From positions 3,906,001 through 3,970,000 of the forward strand of contig NZ_CP054923.1 in assembly GCF_013364215.1 (NCBI RefSeq): a stretch of DNA of 64,000 nt. Reading direction: 5' to 3'. Every line of letters begins with the position of its first letter. Within the stretch, counting starts at the first letter, position 1. Positions 8,488-16,581 of this stretch are shown piece by piece. This stretch comes from Verrucosispora sp. NA02020 (GTDB lineage Bacteria; Actinomycetota; Actinomycetes; Mycobacteriales; Micromonosporaceae). A model generated the notes under the pieces. That model ran no database searches, had not been told where the DNA came from, and was given only the letters and a program-made list of their open reading frames with translations. Position numbers and translations under genes: made by a program.

Positions 8488-9569
8488 CCGACCACCTCCG
8501 GCGGGACCGTGCGTGTCTGCCCGGGACGCCATCCGCCCTCGGTCAGGGCGTGCACCTGGGCGGCGTAGCTGTCCCGCCCGTCGACCAGCACCCCGGGCAG
8601 CAGGTCACCGAAGGCGTTGACCTCGGCCACCGCGTGCCGCCGCCATCCCAGCAGGAACATCAGGTCCACGCCGACGTGCAGCGAGTCGGGGAAGCAGGCG
8701 GCGACCCGCTCGCACGTCTCCATCGCCGCCGACCACTGCCGGGCACCGGCCGCCCGCCGCACCTCGTCGAGATCACCGCGTGCGTTGCCGAGATGCAGGT
8801 TGGTCAGCGGCCCCCGCGCCGACCGCACCACCACCTGGTGTGGTCGACCGGCGATCACCAGCACCCGCAGGTCGACCACCCGGTCACCGATCCCGGTCTT
8901 GGGCAGCCACCGCTCCACGTGCAGACCCTCCGGCGCGAGCCGGTCGACGATGGCGGCGACCTCCGCCTCGTCGGTGTAGCGGCGCAGCCGCAACGAGTTG
9001 AACAGCGCCTCGGGCGTGTGCTCGATCGTGGTCACCGCCTGCACCCGACCGGTGCCGACCGCCAACGCGATGACCCCGGCGGCCGAGGAGCCGTGCGCCG
9101 GCTTGACGAACACCCGACCCCAACCGGCCTGCGCCATCGCCGACCGCAGCTCGGCGTAGCCGCCGACCTGCGGCAGCGCGTCCGGCACCGGCACACCGGC
9201 CGCCGCCAGGCGCGCGTGGCAGCGCCGCTTGTCACAGAGCACGGCGACGTCCTCCGGCGGGTTGAGCAGGGTCGCGCCACCGGCGGCCACCCGGGCCATG
9301 CCGTCCACCAGACCGGCGTACGCGTCGGCGAGGCCGACCAGTTCGCCGTGCCGGGCGACGGTGGCCGACCGGCGCAGCAACCGGTCGACCCGGGCGTCCT
9401 CCCCGGGCGAGTCCACCCGCACGAGCGTGCCGGCCGGTGGCGGTGCCGCCCCGGTCAGCACGTCGCACCAGGGCAGCACCTCGGGGCGGGGCAGGCCGGC
9501 GGCCAGCACCGCGTCGCTGAACATCGACACCCGACGGTTGCCGGGATTACCGACCACGGTCAACCGCAT
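8475..9569 (-). CDS. STM4014-family ATP-grasp-like protein
   Basis: Seen: 364 residues with ATP-grasp hallmarks. DKRRCHARLAAAGVPVPD opens the central domain, the lysine strand is VFVKPAHGSSAAGV, RVLVIAGRPHQVVVR follows, and VGVDLMF...AVAEVNAFGDLLPG supplies the acidic and Asn metal ligands. The N-terminus is a Rossmann-like pre-ATP domain. Known: ATP-grasp enzymes join a carboxylate to an amine or thiol through an acyl phosphate; STM4014 itself is uncharacterised. The start lies 1 base after the stop of the LRR gene. Inference: the ligase of this cluster. RimK-like similarity is by motif only. Confidence 0.85.
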   Translation of the reverse strand: MRLTVVGNPGNRRVSMFSDAVLAAGLPRPEVLPWCDVLTGAAPPPAGTLVRVDSPGEDARVDRLLRRSATVARHGELVGLADAYAGLVDGMARVAAGGATLLNPPEDVAVLCDKRRCHARLAAAGVPVPDALPQVGGYAELRSAMAQAGWGRVFVKPAHGSSAAGVIALAVGTGRVQAVTTIEHTPEALFNSLRLRRYTDEAEVAAIVDRLAPEGLHVERWLPKTGIGDRVVDLRVLVIAGRPHQVVVRSARGPLTNLHLGNARGDLDEVRRAAGARQWSAAMETCERVAACFPDSLHVGVDLMFLLGWRRHAVAEVNAFGDLLPGVLVDGRDSYAAQVHALTEGGWRPGQTRTVPPEVVGCGA

Positions 9570-9570
9570 G

Positions 9571-10518
9571 TCACTCCGCCACCGCGACGTAGCGGTAGCT
9601 CTCGCCGTCGTCCTCCTCCGCCTCCTGCACGTCGGAGATGTCCACCCGGACGTCCGGCAGAGCGGCTATCACGGAACCGGCGACCTCCTCGGAGAGGTAG
9701 TGGTGGTGCAGGTCCAGCACCGTCAGGTGGGTCAGGGGCTGACCGGCGAGCAGCGCCGCCGCCCCCTCGTCGCTCAGCGTGCCGTTGGACAGGTCCAGCA
9801 CCTCCAGGCGGCGCACCACGGGCGCGGTCGCCAGGGCCTTCGCGACGTCGTCGGTGATCATCGCGTTGCACAGACCCAGCCGGCGCAGCGCCGGAAAGAG
9901 CTCGCCGGCCAGAAGCGGGGCGAGGTCCCCCATCTCGGTGGTGCCGCCGTAGTCGTCGGTGCCGAGCCACAGTTCGAGGTCGGCCAGCTCGGGCAGGTCG
10001 GAGTCGAGCACGGCGCCGACGAACTCGCGGGACAGCCCGCCGCTCTGCACCACCAACTCGCGCAGGTTGGCGTGCTGGACGGGGGAGAAGTCGAACTCCT
10101 CGCCGCCGCGTACCCAGAGCACCTCCAACTCCGGGTACGCGGTCAGCAGCGGACTGACGTCACCGACCTTCATCCAGGAGACCTCGCACTCCTCGAAGGT
10201 CATGTCCCCGAGGAACAGGGCCCGCAGGGCTGGCAGTCGATCGGCTGCCGCGCAGATCTGTGCGATCGGCGCGGGGTTGAAGGCCGCGTACCCCCAGGCG
10301 CCGATGACCAGCGACTCCACCGTCTCGCCGAGCTGCGCGACGAACCGCTCGAAGGTGGCGGCGAACTCCTCGGAGAGCGCGTCTTCCTGGTCGTCGTCGA
10401 ACTCCGGACGGGTGACGCGCCACGAGACCGGGCCGGTCACGGTCGGCAGCGGCCCCTCCAGCGGAAACTCGACCACCGGACGGTCGGCGAACTCAGCGAG
10501 GTGCGAAGAGAACGTCAT
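9571..10518 (-). CDS. STM4015-family leucine-rich-repeat protein (second copy)
   Basis: Seen: 315 residues without signal peptide or membrane segment. The middle and C-terminal parts show ribonuclease-inhibitor-like repeats (LADLELWLG, LRRLGLCNA, LEVLDLSNG, LTVLDLHHHYLSEE). An acidic linker then leads to a tail ending YRYVAVAE. It is a paralogue of the gene just upstream. Six bases separate them, so they are co-translated or nearly so. Known: STM4015 is an uncharacterised family found with STM4011-4014. Inference: a protein scaffold or a modification substrate for the radical-SAM and ATP-grasp enzymes. Confidence 0.82.
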   Translation of the reverse strand: MTFSSHLAEFADRPVVEFPLEGPLPTVTGPVSWRVTRPEFDDDQEDALSEEFAATFERFVAQLGETVESLVIGAWGYAAFNPAPIAQICAAADRLPALRALFLGDMTFEECEVSWMKVGDVSPLLTAYPELEVLWVRGGEEFDFSPVQHANLRELVVQSGGLSREFVGAVLDSDLPELADLELWLGTDDYGGTTEMGDLAPLLAGELFPALRRLGLCNAMITDDVAKALATAPVVRRLEVLDLSNGTLSDEGAAALLAGQPLTHLTVLDLHHHYLSEEVAGSVIAALPDVRVDISDVQEAEEDDGESYRYVAVAE

Positions 10519-10524
10519 GCCCGA

Positions 10525-11463
10525 TCACTCCCCGACCGCGGTGAAGCGGTAGGTCCGGCCGCTGTACACGTCCGGGGTCCGCCCCTCGGACACGTCCACG
10601 CGCACGCCGGGCAGGGCCGCCACGGCACGTTGCTGTGCCTGCTCGGACAGATAGTGGTGGTGCAGGTCGAGCTCGGCCAGGTGGGTCAGCGACTGCCCGG
10701 CCAGGAGCGCCGCGAGCCCGTCGTCGGTGAGGTTGCCCATCGACAGGTCGAGCACCGAGAGCCGGGGCACCACCGGTGCGGTGGCGACCGCCCCGGCGAC
10801 CACGTCGGCGATGTCGGCGTTGCGCAGGCCGAGCCGTCGCAGTGCCGGCAGTCCGGCGCCGGCGAGCAGCGGGGCGAGGTCGTCGACGGTCGCGTCCCCG
10901 CCGTAGTCCGATCGACCCAGCCACATCTCCAGCAGCTCCAGATTCGGCAGGTCGCACTCACCGACCGCCCGCACCACCGTGCCGGGCAGGCCACCGGACT
11001 CGAACCGCAGCTCCCGCAGGCCGACGTGGCGAATGGCGTCGAGCCGCAGGCCCTCGCCGCCGCGCACCCACAGCGTCTCCAGCTGCGGGTAGGCCGTGAG
11101 CAGTGCGGTGATGTCGTCATGGGTCAGCCAGGAGAGCTCGCACTGCTCGGAGACCAGGTCGGCGAGGAAGATCGCCCGGAGCCCGGTCCACTGCGACGCC
11201 GCGTTCACCAGGAGGTCGACCGGAAGCGGCCGTTCGTACGCCATGCCCCACTCGCCGATCACGACGGCGCGGACCGAATCGGCCGGAACCTCCTTGAGCA
11301 TCGCCTCGACCAGCGCGACGAACTCCTCGGGCTCCGGCTCGTCGTCGAGATCCCCCACCTCGAGCCGCCAGGCCACCGCCGACGGATCGGCCGGCACCTC
11401 CATCCCCGGCGTGAACGGGATCACCGGAAGACCGGCGAACGACGACGCGTGCGTTCTGAACAC
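10525..11463 (-). CDS. STM4015-family leucine-rich-repeat protein (first copy)
   Basis: Seen: 312 residues, same architecture as its downstream neighbour. Shared blocks are LLTAYPxLExLWVRGGE, LWLGxxDYGG, LAPLLAG, LDLHHHYLSE and a tail YRFTAVGE. The copies differ enough that the duplication is not recent. The start GTG 11463 has GGAGG 7 bases upstream. It is the first gene of the six-gene operon; its promoter must lie in the 102 bases between the start and the terminator at 11566. Inference: same role as the second copy, possibly a heterodimer partner. Confidence 0.82.
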   Translation of the reverse strand: MFRTHASSFAGLPVIPFTPGMEVPADPSAVAWRLEVGDLDDEPEPEEFVALVEAMLKEVPADSVRAVVIGEWGMAYERPLPVDLLVNAASQWTGLRAIFLADLVSEQCELSWLTHDDITALLTAYPQLETLWVRGGEGLRLDAIRHVGLRELRFESGGLPGTVVRAVGECDLPNLELLEMWLGRSDYGGDATVDDLAPLLAGAGLPALRRLGLRNADIADVVAGAVATAPVVPRLSVLDLSMGNLTDDGLAALLAGQSLTHLAELDLHHHYLSEQAQQRAVAALPGVRVDVSEGRTPDVYSGRTYRFTAVGE

Positions 11464-11565
11464 TCTGAGACCTCCGACCTGACCGCGATAGCGGCGAGAC
11501 CGTAACAGGCCGCTCCGACAGCCACGTCCCGGCAGGTCACCCGACGTCCCCGGGGTGGGACGGGC

Positions 11566-11596
11566 TCCGGCCCGGCGGGGACCGCCGGGCCGGAGG
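11566..11596 (-). terminator. Terminator hairpin of the LVIVD gene
   Basis: Bases 11566-11579 pair perfectly with 11583-11596 (14-bp GC-rich stem, 3-base loop). The hairpin begins 26 bases after the minus-strand stop at 11622. It separates this gene from the STM4015-led operon. Confidence 0.75.
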
Positions 11597-11621
11597 TGGT
11601 GCTGTCTACGGGGTGTGCGGA

Positions 11622-13295
11622 TCAGCTCGTCCGCACCGACCCGTTGACCTTGGTGTCACGGATGGTCGCGCCGACGGCGTTCACCGAACCGTTGACCCGG
11701 CTCTCCACGATCGAGACCACCGAGGCGTTGTGCGCGTGGATCGCGCCGTTCAGGTTCGAGTTGAACACGATCAGACCGGCACCCGGGTTGACCTTGATGG
11801 CGCCGTTCTGGGTGACCCCGTCCATGCAGGTGATGCCGGAGGAGATGGTCATGCTGCCGTTGTGCCGACCGCGCAGGACGGTGGTGCACTCCGGGTAGCT
11901 GGGCTGGGTCTGCACGTTCAGCTCGTCGAAGGCCACGACCGCGCGGGCGTTGTTCGTCAGCGGGTCGTCCAGCTTGAGGACGTCGAGTCCCTTCTGGATG
12001 TCGTTGGAGTAGATGTAACCGTTGTGGTAATACGTCGACCAGGATCCGCCGAGGATCCGGCGGGTGTCCGACAGCGGGCCCCGCTCCCAGAAGGCGATCT
12101 CGACCGGGTTGGCCGAGTCGGTGAAGTCGATGACCGAGATGCCGCCCTGGTACCACGCCTGGACCATGATGTCGCGGCCCATCGCCGGGATCAGCGAGCC
12201 GTTGTGCGCCACGCAGTTCTCGAGGGCGCTGTTCTCCCTCGGGATCTTGAAGTAGCTCTTGAAGACCAGTCGACGGTCGGCGCCGGAGCCGACGATGTCG
12301 TACAGCGCGTTCGCACCCTGGTTGGCCCGGTAGGCCGGGGTGCAGATGGCGCCGCTGCCGCCGCCGAGCTCGTCGGTGAAGACGACCTTGGTGCCGGCGT
12401 TGTTGAACGTGGCCGAGTGCCAGAACGCGAAGTTGGTGTCGCGCACCTGGCTCAGGACCACCGGGTTCACCGGGTCGGAGATGTCCATCAGGACGCCGTC
12501 ACCCATGCAGGCGCCGGCGGCCAGGTCCAGGTCCGGGTAGGCGGTGATGTCGTGGCAGCCGCTGGTGTTGGTGTTGCCGCCGTCCGGGAAGAGGACCGGG
12601 GTGGCGACCACGGAGGCGCTGGTGGGGTTCGCCAGCGGCACGTCGATGATGGAGATCTTGTCGTGCGGCGGCTTGCAGTAGAACGCGTTGTTCGACGGGC
12701 TGTACGACTGGACGTACACGTAGACGCTCGTGTCGTCCTTGCTCGGCACCAGCGTCAGGGTGTGCGAACCGCAGTCGGTGCGGACCGACTTGATGTAGCG
12801 CGGGTTCGCCTTGTCGCTGATGTCGAAGATCCGGACGCCTTCCCAGGCGCTCTCCTGGGCCACCGAACCGGCGCTGCTGCTGCACGAGTCGTCGCTGCGG
12901 GGCGAGTCGACCGCAAGGAACAGCAGGTTCCCGTAGACCGACGGGTCACCCTGCGCTCCGACGCAGACGACCTGGCTGACCACCTGCGGTGAGGCCGGGT
13001 TGCTGACGTCGAAGATGCTGAACCCGTTGTAGTTGCCGGCGATGACGTGGTTGTCCTGGAACGCCAGGTCCGAGTTGTACGCGGCCTCGCTGGCGAACCC
13101 GCCGAACTTCGGGACGTTGGCGATCTGGGTGAGGTTGGGGCTGCTGACGATCTCGTCGACGGCCGGGATGGTGTTCGCGGCGGTCTCGGCGGCGCTGCTC
13201 GACGGCGCCACCGCGACACCCGCGACGAGAAGGGCACCTGTGGCGGCCAGGCTGATCGCCAGCCTCCGGTTCCCTCGTGGGGTCGGTTTGAACAT
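11622..13295 (-). CDS. Secreted LVIVD-repeat protein with a repetitive beta-solenoid-like tail
   Basis: Seen: 557 residues. A Sec signal peptide has RR near the start and a hydrophobic core ALLVAGVAVA, cleaving near SSSAAE (~residue 35). The main part holds LVIVD-type strands (NGFSIFDVSNPASPQVV, VRIFDISDKANPRY, LMDISDPVNPVVL, ISVIDFTDSANPVEI) that probably form a beta-propeller. From about residue 473 the sequence turns into short Asn/Gly-rich repeats (NGSMTI, NGAIKV, NGAIHA, NGSVNA, NGSVRT), as in a right-handed beta helix. Known: LVIVD repeats occur in secreted actinobacterial proteins of unclear function. Inference: extracellular, monocistronic, ended by the hairpin at 11566-11596. Confidence 0.8.
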   Translation of the reverse strand: MFKPTPRGNRRLAISLAATGALLVAGVAVAPSSSAAETAANTIPAVDEIVSSPNLTQIANVPKFGGFASEAAYNSDLAFQDNHVIAGNYNGFSIFDVSNPASPQVVSQVVCVGAQGDPSVYGNLLFLAVDSPRSDDSCSSSAGSVAQESAWEGVRIFDISDKANPRYIKSVRTDCGSHTLTLVPSKDDTSVYVYVQSYSPSNNAFYCKPPHDKISIIDVPLANPTSASVVATPVLFPDGGNTNTSGCHDITAYPDLDLAAGACMGDGVLMDISDPVNPVVLSQVRDTNFAFWHSATFNNAGTKVVFTDELGGGSGAICTPAYRANQGANALYDIVGSGADRRLVFKSYFKIPRENSALENCVAHNGSLIPAMGRDIMVQAWYQGGISVIDFTDSANPVEIAFWERGPLSDTRRILGGSWSTYYHNGYIYSNDIQKGLDVLKLDDPLTNNARAVVAFDELNVQTQPSYPECTTVLRGRHNGSMTISSGITCMDGVTQNGAIKVNPGAGLIVFNSNLNGAIHAHNASVVSIVESRVNGSVNAVGATIRDTKVNGSVRTS

Positions 13296-13322
13296 GTAGG
13301 AACACCCTTCGTCAAGGATGAG

Positions 13323-13346
13323 CAGGGTTAGCGGAGGTTAACCCTG
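13323..13346. promoter_or_regulatory. Operator-like palindrome upstream of the LVIVD gene
   Basis: CAGGGTTA (13323-13330) and TAACCCTG (13339-13346) form a perfect 8-bp inverted repeat with 8-base spacing, 28 bases upstream of the LVIVD start. The position and symmetry suit a dimeric repressor or activator site. No regulator gene is adjacent. Confidence 0.45.
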
Positions 13347-13520
13347 TGGTGGTGCTCGATCGTCGGCCATGTGGTCACGGTTTAGCAACACGACCGCCGA
13401 TGTCTCGACGCAAACTGGCGCAGGTGGGGCTAAACGATCGTTCTGTCGATCGTGGGCCTCCCGTCGCAGCTCAGGCCCGCGCTACCATCCCGGCCAACGG
13501 TGAACGGCGGGAGTCGAGTT

Positions 13521-14249
13521 GTGCTAGGTGTGCGGATTCGTGGGCTGCTGCGACAGTCCCGCAAGCTTGTGCTGATCGAGTTGGCCGTACTCGCGGTGCT
13601 GGCCGTCGGGATCGCGGTGGCGGTGTCGTGGCCGGACAGTGGGCCCGCGCCGACGGCGCAGACGAACGAGCCCGCGCCGCTCGACCTGCCCGGCATCCCG
13701 GACGCCACCGCTCCGGTGCTGATGCCGGGCGGACCCGGTGAACCGGCGAAGACCCTGGCGGCGAACGAGATGTCACCGATGGCCCGGCCGCCGCACAACA
13801 ACGCCGACACCCGCTTCGTCACGATGATGATCCCGCACCACGAGCAGGCCCTGGTGATGGCCAAACTGGTCGGTGACCGGGCCGAGAACCCGAACTTGAA
13901 GATCATCGCGGACCGGATCCTGGCCGCTCAAGACCCGGAGATCAAGACCCTGGAGAGCTGGTTGACCGACCGTGGCCTGGACCGCAACTCGGGCGACGGG
14001 CACCGGCACGAGATGGCCGGCATGCAGACGGCGGATGCGCTGAACCGCCTGACCGCGGCCCGGGGCGCCGACTTCGACCGGATGTTCGTGGCGATGATGA
14101 CCGACCATCACCAGGGCGCCATCGCGATGGCGAACGAGGTCCTCACACTCGGCACCGACATCATCATCAACGAGTTCGCCAGCGGCGTCGTCGTCGAACA
14201 GGGCGTCGAGATCAACCGGATGCGCGAGGTGTTGACCGGCAGCCGGTAG
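13521..14249 (+). CDS. DUF305 family protein, membrane-anchored or secreted
   Basis: Seen: 242 residues. One N-terminal membrane segment (LVLIELAVLAVLAVGIAVAVSW) is followed by a Pro/Ala-rich linker. A ferritin-like helical domain carries two HH motifs (MMIPHHEQALVMAK and MMTDHHQGAIAMANE) and an HRHEM stretch. GTG 13521 is chosen because GGCGGGAG lies about 8 bases upstream and the membrane segment then starts near residue 13. Known: DUF305 proteins are extracytoplasmic helical bundles, often linked to metal resistance or oxidation loci. Inference: faces outward and may bind metal through His/Met. Divergent from the LVIVD gene. Confidence 0.85.
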   Translation: MLGVRIRGLLRQSRKLVLIELAVLAVLAVGIAVAVSWPDSGPAPTAQTNEPAPLDLPGIPDATAPVLMPGGPGEPAKTLAANEMSPMARPPHNNADTRFVTMMIPHHEQALVMAKLVGDRAENPNLKIIADRILAAQDPEIKTLESWLTDRGLDRNSGDGHRHEMAGMQTADALNRLTAARGADFDRMFVAMMTDHHQGAIAMANEVLTLGTDIIINEFASGVVVEQGVEINRMREVLTGSR

Positions 14250-14336
14250 CCGGGTCGTGGTCCCGCCCGTGCGACGTCCCGGGAGTTGTCGGTGGTCACC
14301 GATAGCGTCGGGTGGACGCCGACGAAGGGACCAGCC

Positions 14337-14855
14337 ATGACCGAGAGCAGCCTGTCACCCGAGCGCGCGGATCTGCTGCAGGCGCTGCGTCAGCAACGCT
14401 TCTTCCTGCGCAGCGCCGCGCGGGAGTTGACCGACGAACAGGCGACGACGTGCAGCACGGTCAGCGCGCTCTGCGTCGGCGGTCTGATCAAGCACGTCGC
14501 GGAGGTCGAACGAGGCTGGGCCGACTTCATCGTCGACGGTCCGGCCGAGACACCGGACCACGACGACCCCGCCGCCCAGGAGCGCCACGCGCAGTCGTTC
14601 CGGCTGCTGCCGGGCGAGACCCTGGCCGGGGTGCTCAGCACGTACGACGAGGTCGCGGCCCGCACCGACGAGCTGATCCGGAGCCTGCCCGACCTGGATG
14701 CGAGCCAGCCGCTGCCCGAGGCGCCCTGGTTCGAGCCGGGTGCCCGCTGGTCGGCCCGACGGGTGCTGCTGCACGTCATCGCCGAGACGTCGCAGCACGC
14801 CGGGCACGCCGACATCATCCGGGAGGCGATCGACGGCGTGAAGTCCATGGCCTGA
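14337..14855 (+). CDS. DinB/DUF664 family protein
   Basis: Seen: 172 residues forming a four-helix bundle. The expected metal-site histidines are in LIKHVAEVERGW and in HVIAETSQHAGHADIIREA near the C-terminus. ATG 14337 follows GAAGGGA; an in-frame start at 14286 has no ribosome site. Known: the DinB superfamily includes bacillithiol/mycothiol-dependent transferases; DUF664 members in actinobacteria are thought to use mycothiol. Inference: a cytoplasmic thiol-transferase-like enzyme, substrate unknown. Confidence 0.8.
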   Translation: MTESSLSPERADLLQALRQQRFFLRSAARELTDEQATTCSTVSALCVGGLIKHVAEVERGWADFIVDGPAETPDHDDPAAQERHAQSFRLLPGETLAGVLSTYDEVAARTDELIRSLPDLDASQPLPEAPWFEPGARWSARRVLLHVIAETSQHAGHADIIREAIDGVKSMA

Positions 14856-14905
14856 CCCGGCGGCTCGACCTCAGCAGCGGTCTCCGCCCGCCACCCGTTC
14901 GCGCC

Positions 14906-15078
14906 CGGCCCGTCCAGGTCCGGCCCGTCGGCGTTTGGCCTGTCCGCGTTTGGCCTGTCCGCGTTTGGCCTGTCCGTGTCTCGCCCGTCCGCGTCTCGCC
15001 CGTCCGGCGGGCCGGTCCGCTCACGTTCGGCCCGTCTCCGCTCGGCCCCGGCGCGTCTCGCCCGTTCGCGTCCGGCCC
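14906..15078. repeat. Degenerate 15-bp minisatellite
   Basis: About ten imperfect copies of a 15-base unit (core ggCCtGTCCGcg) run in tandem, clearest at 14931-15005. The tract fills the gap after the DinB gene and enters the last codons of the convergent DUF2306 gene, where it encodes Thr/Gly/Arg-rich repeats. Confidence 0.7.
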
Positions 15079-15746
15079 TGGCGCGAGACGGTCGGCGCGG
15101 GTAACAGCGGTCCCGCCGCTCCGGCGCGGATGATCCGTTCGGCCACCGCCAGGTTGATCAACCAGCCGGCGGCGTGCAGCAACGCCCGGGTCAGCTCGCC
15201 CGGTGGTTCGGCGGCCACGAGCCACGGCAGGTGGGTCAGGAACTGGGTGCCGGCCCCCTGACCGATGGCGTACCCACGGATCATCCACGCCCGGTGCCGG
15301 CTGACGTCGCGCCGCAGGATCGCGCGGAGACCGAGGACGACGCACCCGGCCATCGCCCCGCCGAACAGGAGCCGCAGGCCGATGAGGAACGCACCGTCGA
15401 TGGGCAGGAGGGGATAGAACGCGGCCATCCACATGCCGGAGAGCGCGGCGAGGAGACCGGCCGGCACCAGCAGCCGACCCGCGACGCGGTGCCATCCCGG
15501 TCTCCGACGTCGGAAGCCGGGCATGAACTGGAAGGCGCCCAGCAGGCAGTACAGGCTCGCCGTGACGATGTGCACCAGCACCGGCGCGGGGTCGGCGACG
15601 AAGCGGGCGTTGGCCGGCGTCACGGTCGGATGGCTCGACAGCTCGACGGTCCGGACGACCCCGGCGACCACCGGGACGAGGGCGAGCAGGATCAGGCCGG
15701 TGGGTATCGCCCACTCGTGTCTGCGGAGGAAGCGGTTCGTGGACAT
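15021..15746 (-). CDS. DUF2306 integral membrane protein
   Basis: Seen: 241 residues with six or so hydrophobic segments (GLILLALVPVVAGVV, HIVTASLYCLLGAFQF, LLVPAGLLAALSGMWMAAFY, LRLLFGGAMAGCVVLGL and others). The DUF2306 signature RRDVSRHRAWMIRGYAIGQGAGTQ and the late INLAVAERIIR are present. The last ~20 residues (TRTGETRRGRAETG) are encoded by the 15-bp minisatellite, so the C-terminus is probably variable between strains. Known: function of DUF2306 is unknown. It lies 124 bases downstream of the response regulator on the same strand. Confidence 0.85.
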   Translation of the reverse strand: MSTNRFLRRHEWAIPTGLILLALVPVVAGVVRTVELSSHPTVTPANARFVADPAPVLVHIVTASLYCLLGAFQFMPGFRRRRPGWHRVAGRLLVPAGLLAALSGMWMAAFYPLLPIDGAFLIGLRLLFGGAMAGCVVLGLRAILRRDVSRHRAWMIRGYAIGQGAGTQFLTHLPWLVAAEPPGELTRALLHAAGWLINLAVAERIIRAGAAGPLLPAPTVSRQGRTRTGETRRGRAETGRT

Positions 15747-15870
15747 GACCCGATGCTCGGCGCGCGACGGTGTGCACTCATCGGTGCATGGGCTCGGGCC
15801 CCGTCGGTCCTCGGAGGGAGCCCCGGCTCGTCCTAACGGCGGTCGTGTGTCGGCGGGAGGAGCCAGGGAG

Positions 15871-16581
15871 CTACCGGCCGCGTACCCGGTGCGTCTCGTA
15901 CGCCCAGATGGCGATCTCGACCCGGTTCCGGGCGCCGAGCTTGGCCATCAGGCTCGCCACGTGCGTCTTCACCGTGCTGAGACTGACGTGGAACTCGCCC
16001 GCGATCTCGCTGTTGGTCCGTCCCCGGGCCACCGCCGTGAGGATCTGCTCCTCCCGTTCGGTGAGCCGGTCCACCGGTTGTCGGGGTGGCGCGGCCGGTC
16101 CGGCGTCGGCGAAGGCGCGCAACAGGCGGGTGGTGACGCTGGGCGCGATGAGCGCGTCACCGTCGGCCGCGGCGCGCACCGCCTGGGCCAGCAGCGCCGT
16201 GCCGGCGTCCTTGAGCAGGAAGCCCCGGGCTCCGGCGCGCAGCGCGGCGTAGACGTACTCGTCGAGGTCGAAGGTGGTGATGACGACGACGGCGAGTGGA
16301 TCTGCGACTCGGGGCCCGGCGAGCCGGCGGGTCGCCTCGATGCCGTCCACACCGGGCATCCGGATGTCGAACAGGCACACGTCGGGACGCATCCGCCGGG
16401 CCATCTCGACGGCGTGGTGACCGTCGGCGGCCGTGCCGACGACCTCGATGCCCGGCTGGGCGTCGAGGATCATCGTGAGTCCACTCCGGATGATCTCCTG
16501 ATCGTCGGCGACGACCACCCTGATCCGCCGGTGGCCGTCGGCGGCGGACGGGTCCGGTCCTCCGGCCGCCGGCCGGGTCAC
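15871..16581 (-). CDS. LuxR/NarL-family response regulator
   Basis: Seen: 236 residues. The receiver domain has acidic pocket VVVADDQEI, phosphoacceptor Asp in CLFDIRMPGVDG, a Thr in VVVITTFD and Lys in FLLKDAG. A C-terminal GerE helix-turn-helix follows (LTEREEQILTAVARGRTNSEIAGEFHVSLSTVKTHV). The GTG start overlaps the kinase stop as GTGA, so the pair is translationally coupled. Inference: phosphorylated by the kinase encoded at 16578-17714. Targets are unknown; the nearest genes are the DUF2306 gene downstream and the divergent MOSC gene. Confidence 0.93.
   Translation of the reverse strand: MTRPAAGGPDPSAADGHRRIRVVVADDQEIIRSGLTMILDAQPGIEVVGTAADGHHAVEMARRMRPDVCLFDIRMPGVDGIEATRRLAGPRVADPLAVVVITTFDLDEYVYAALRAGARGFLLKDAGTALLAQAVRAAADGDALIAPSVTTRLLRAFADAGPAAPPRQPVDRLTEREEQILTAVARGRTNSEIAGEFHVSLSTVKTHVASLMAKLGARNRVEIAIWAYETHRVRGR

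Noticed and set aside
14931..15005. CRISPR array at the 15-bp repeat tract
   Set aside because: Units are contiguous without spacers and degenerate; no cas genes in the window.
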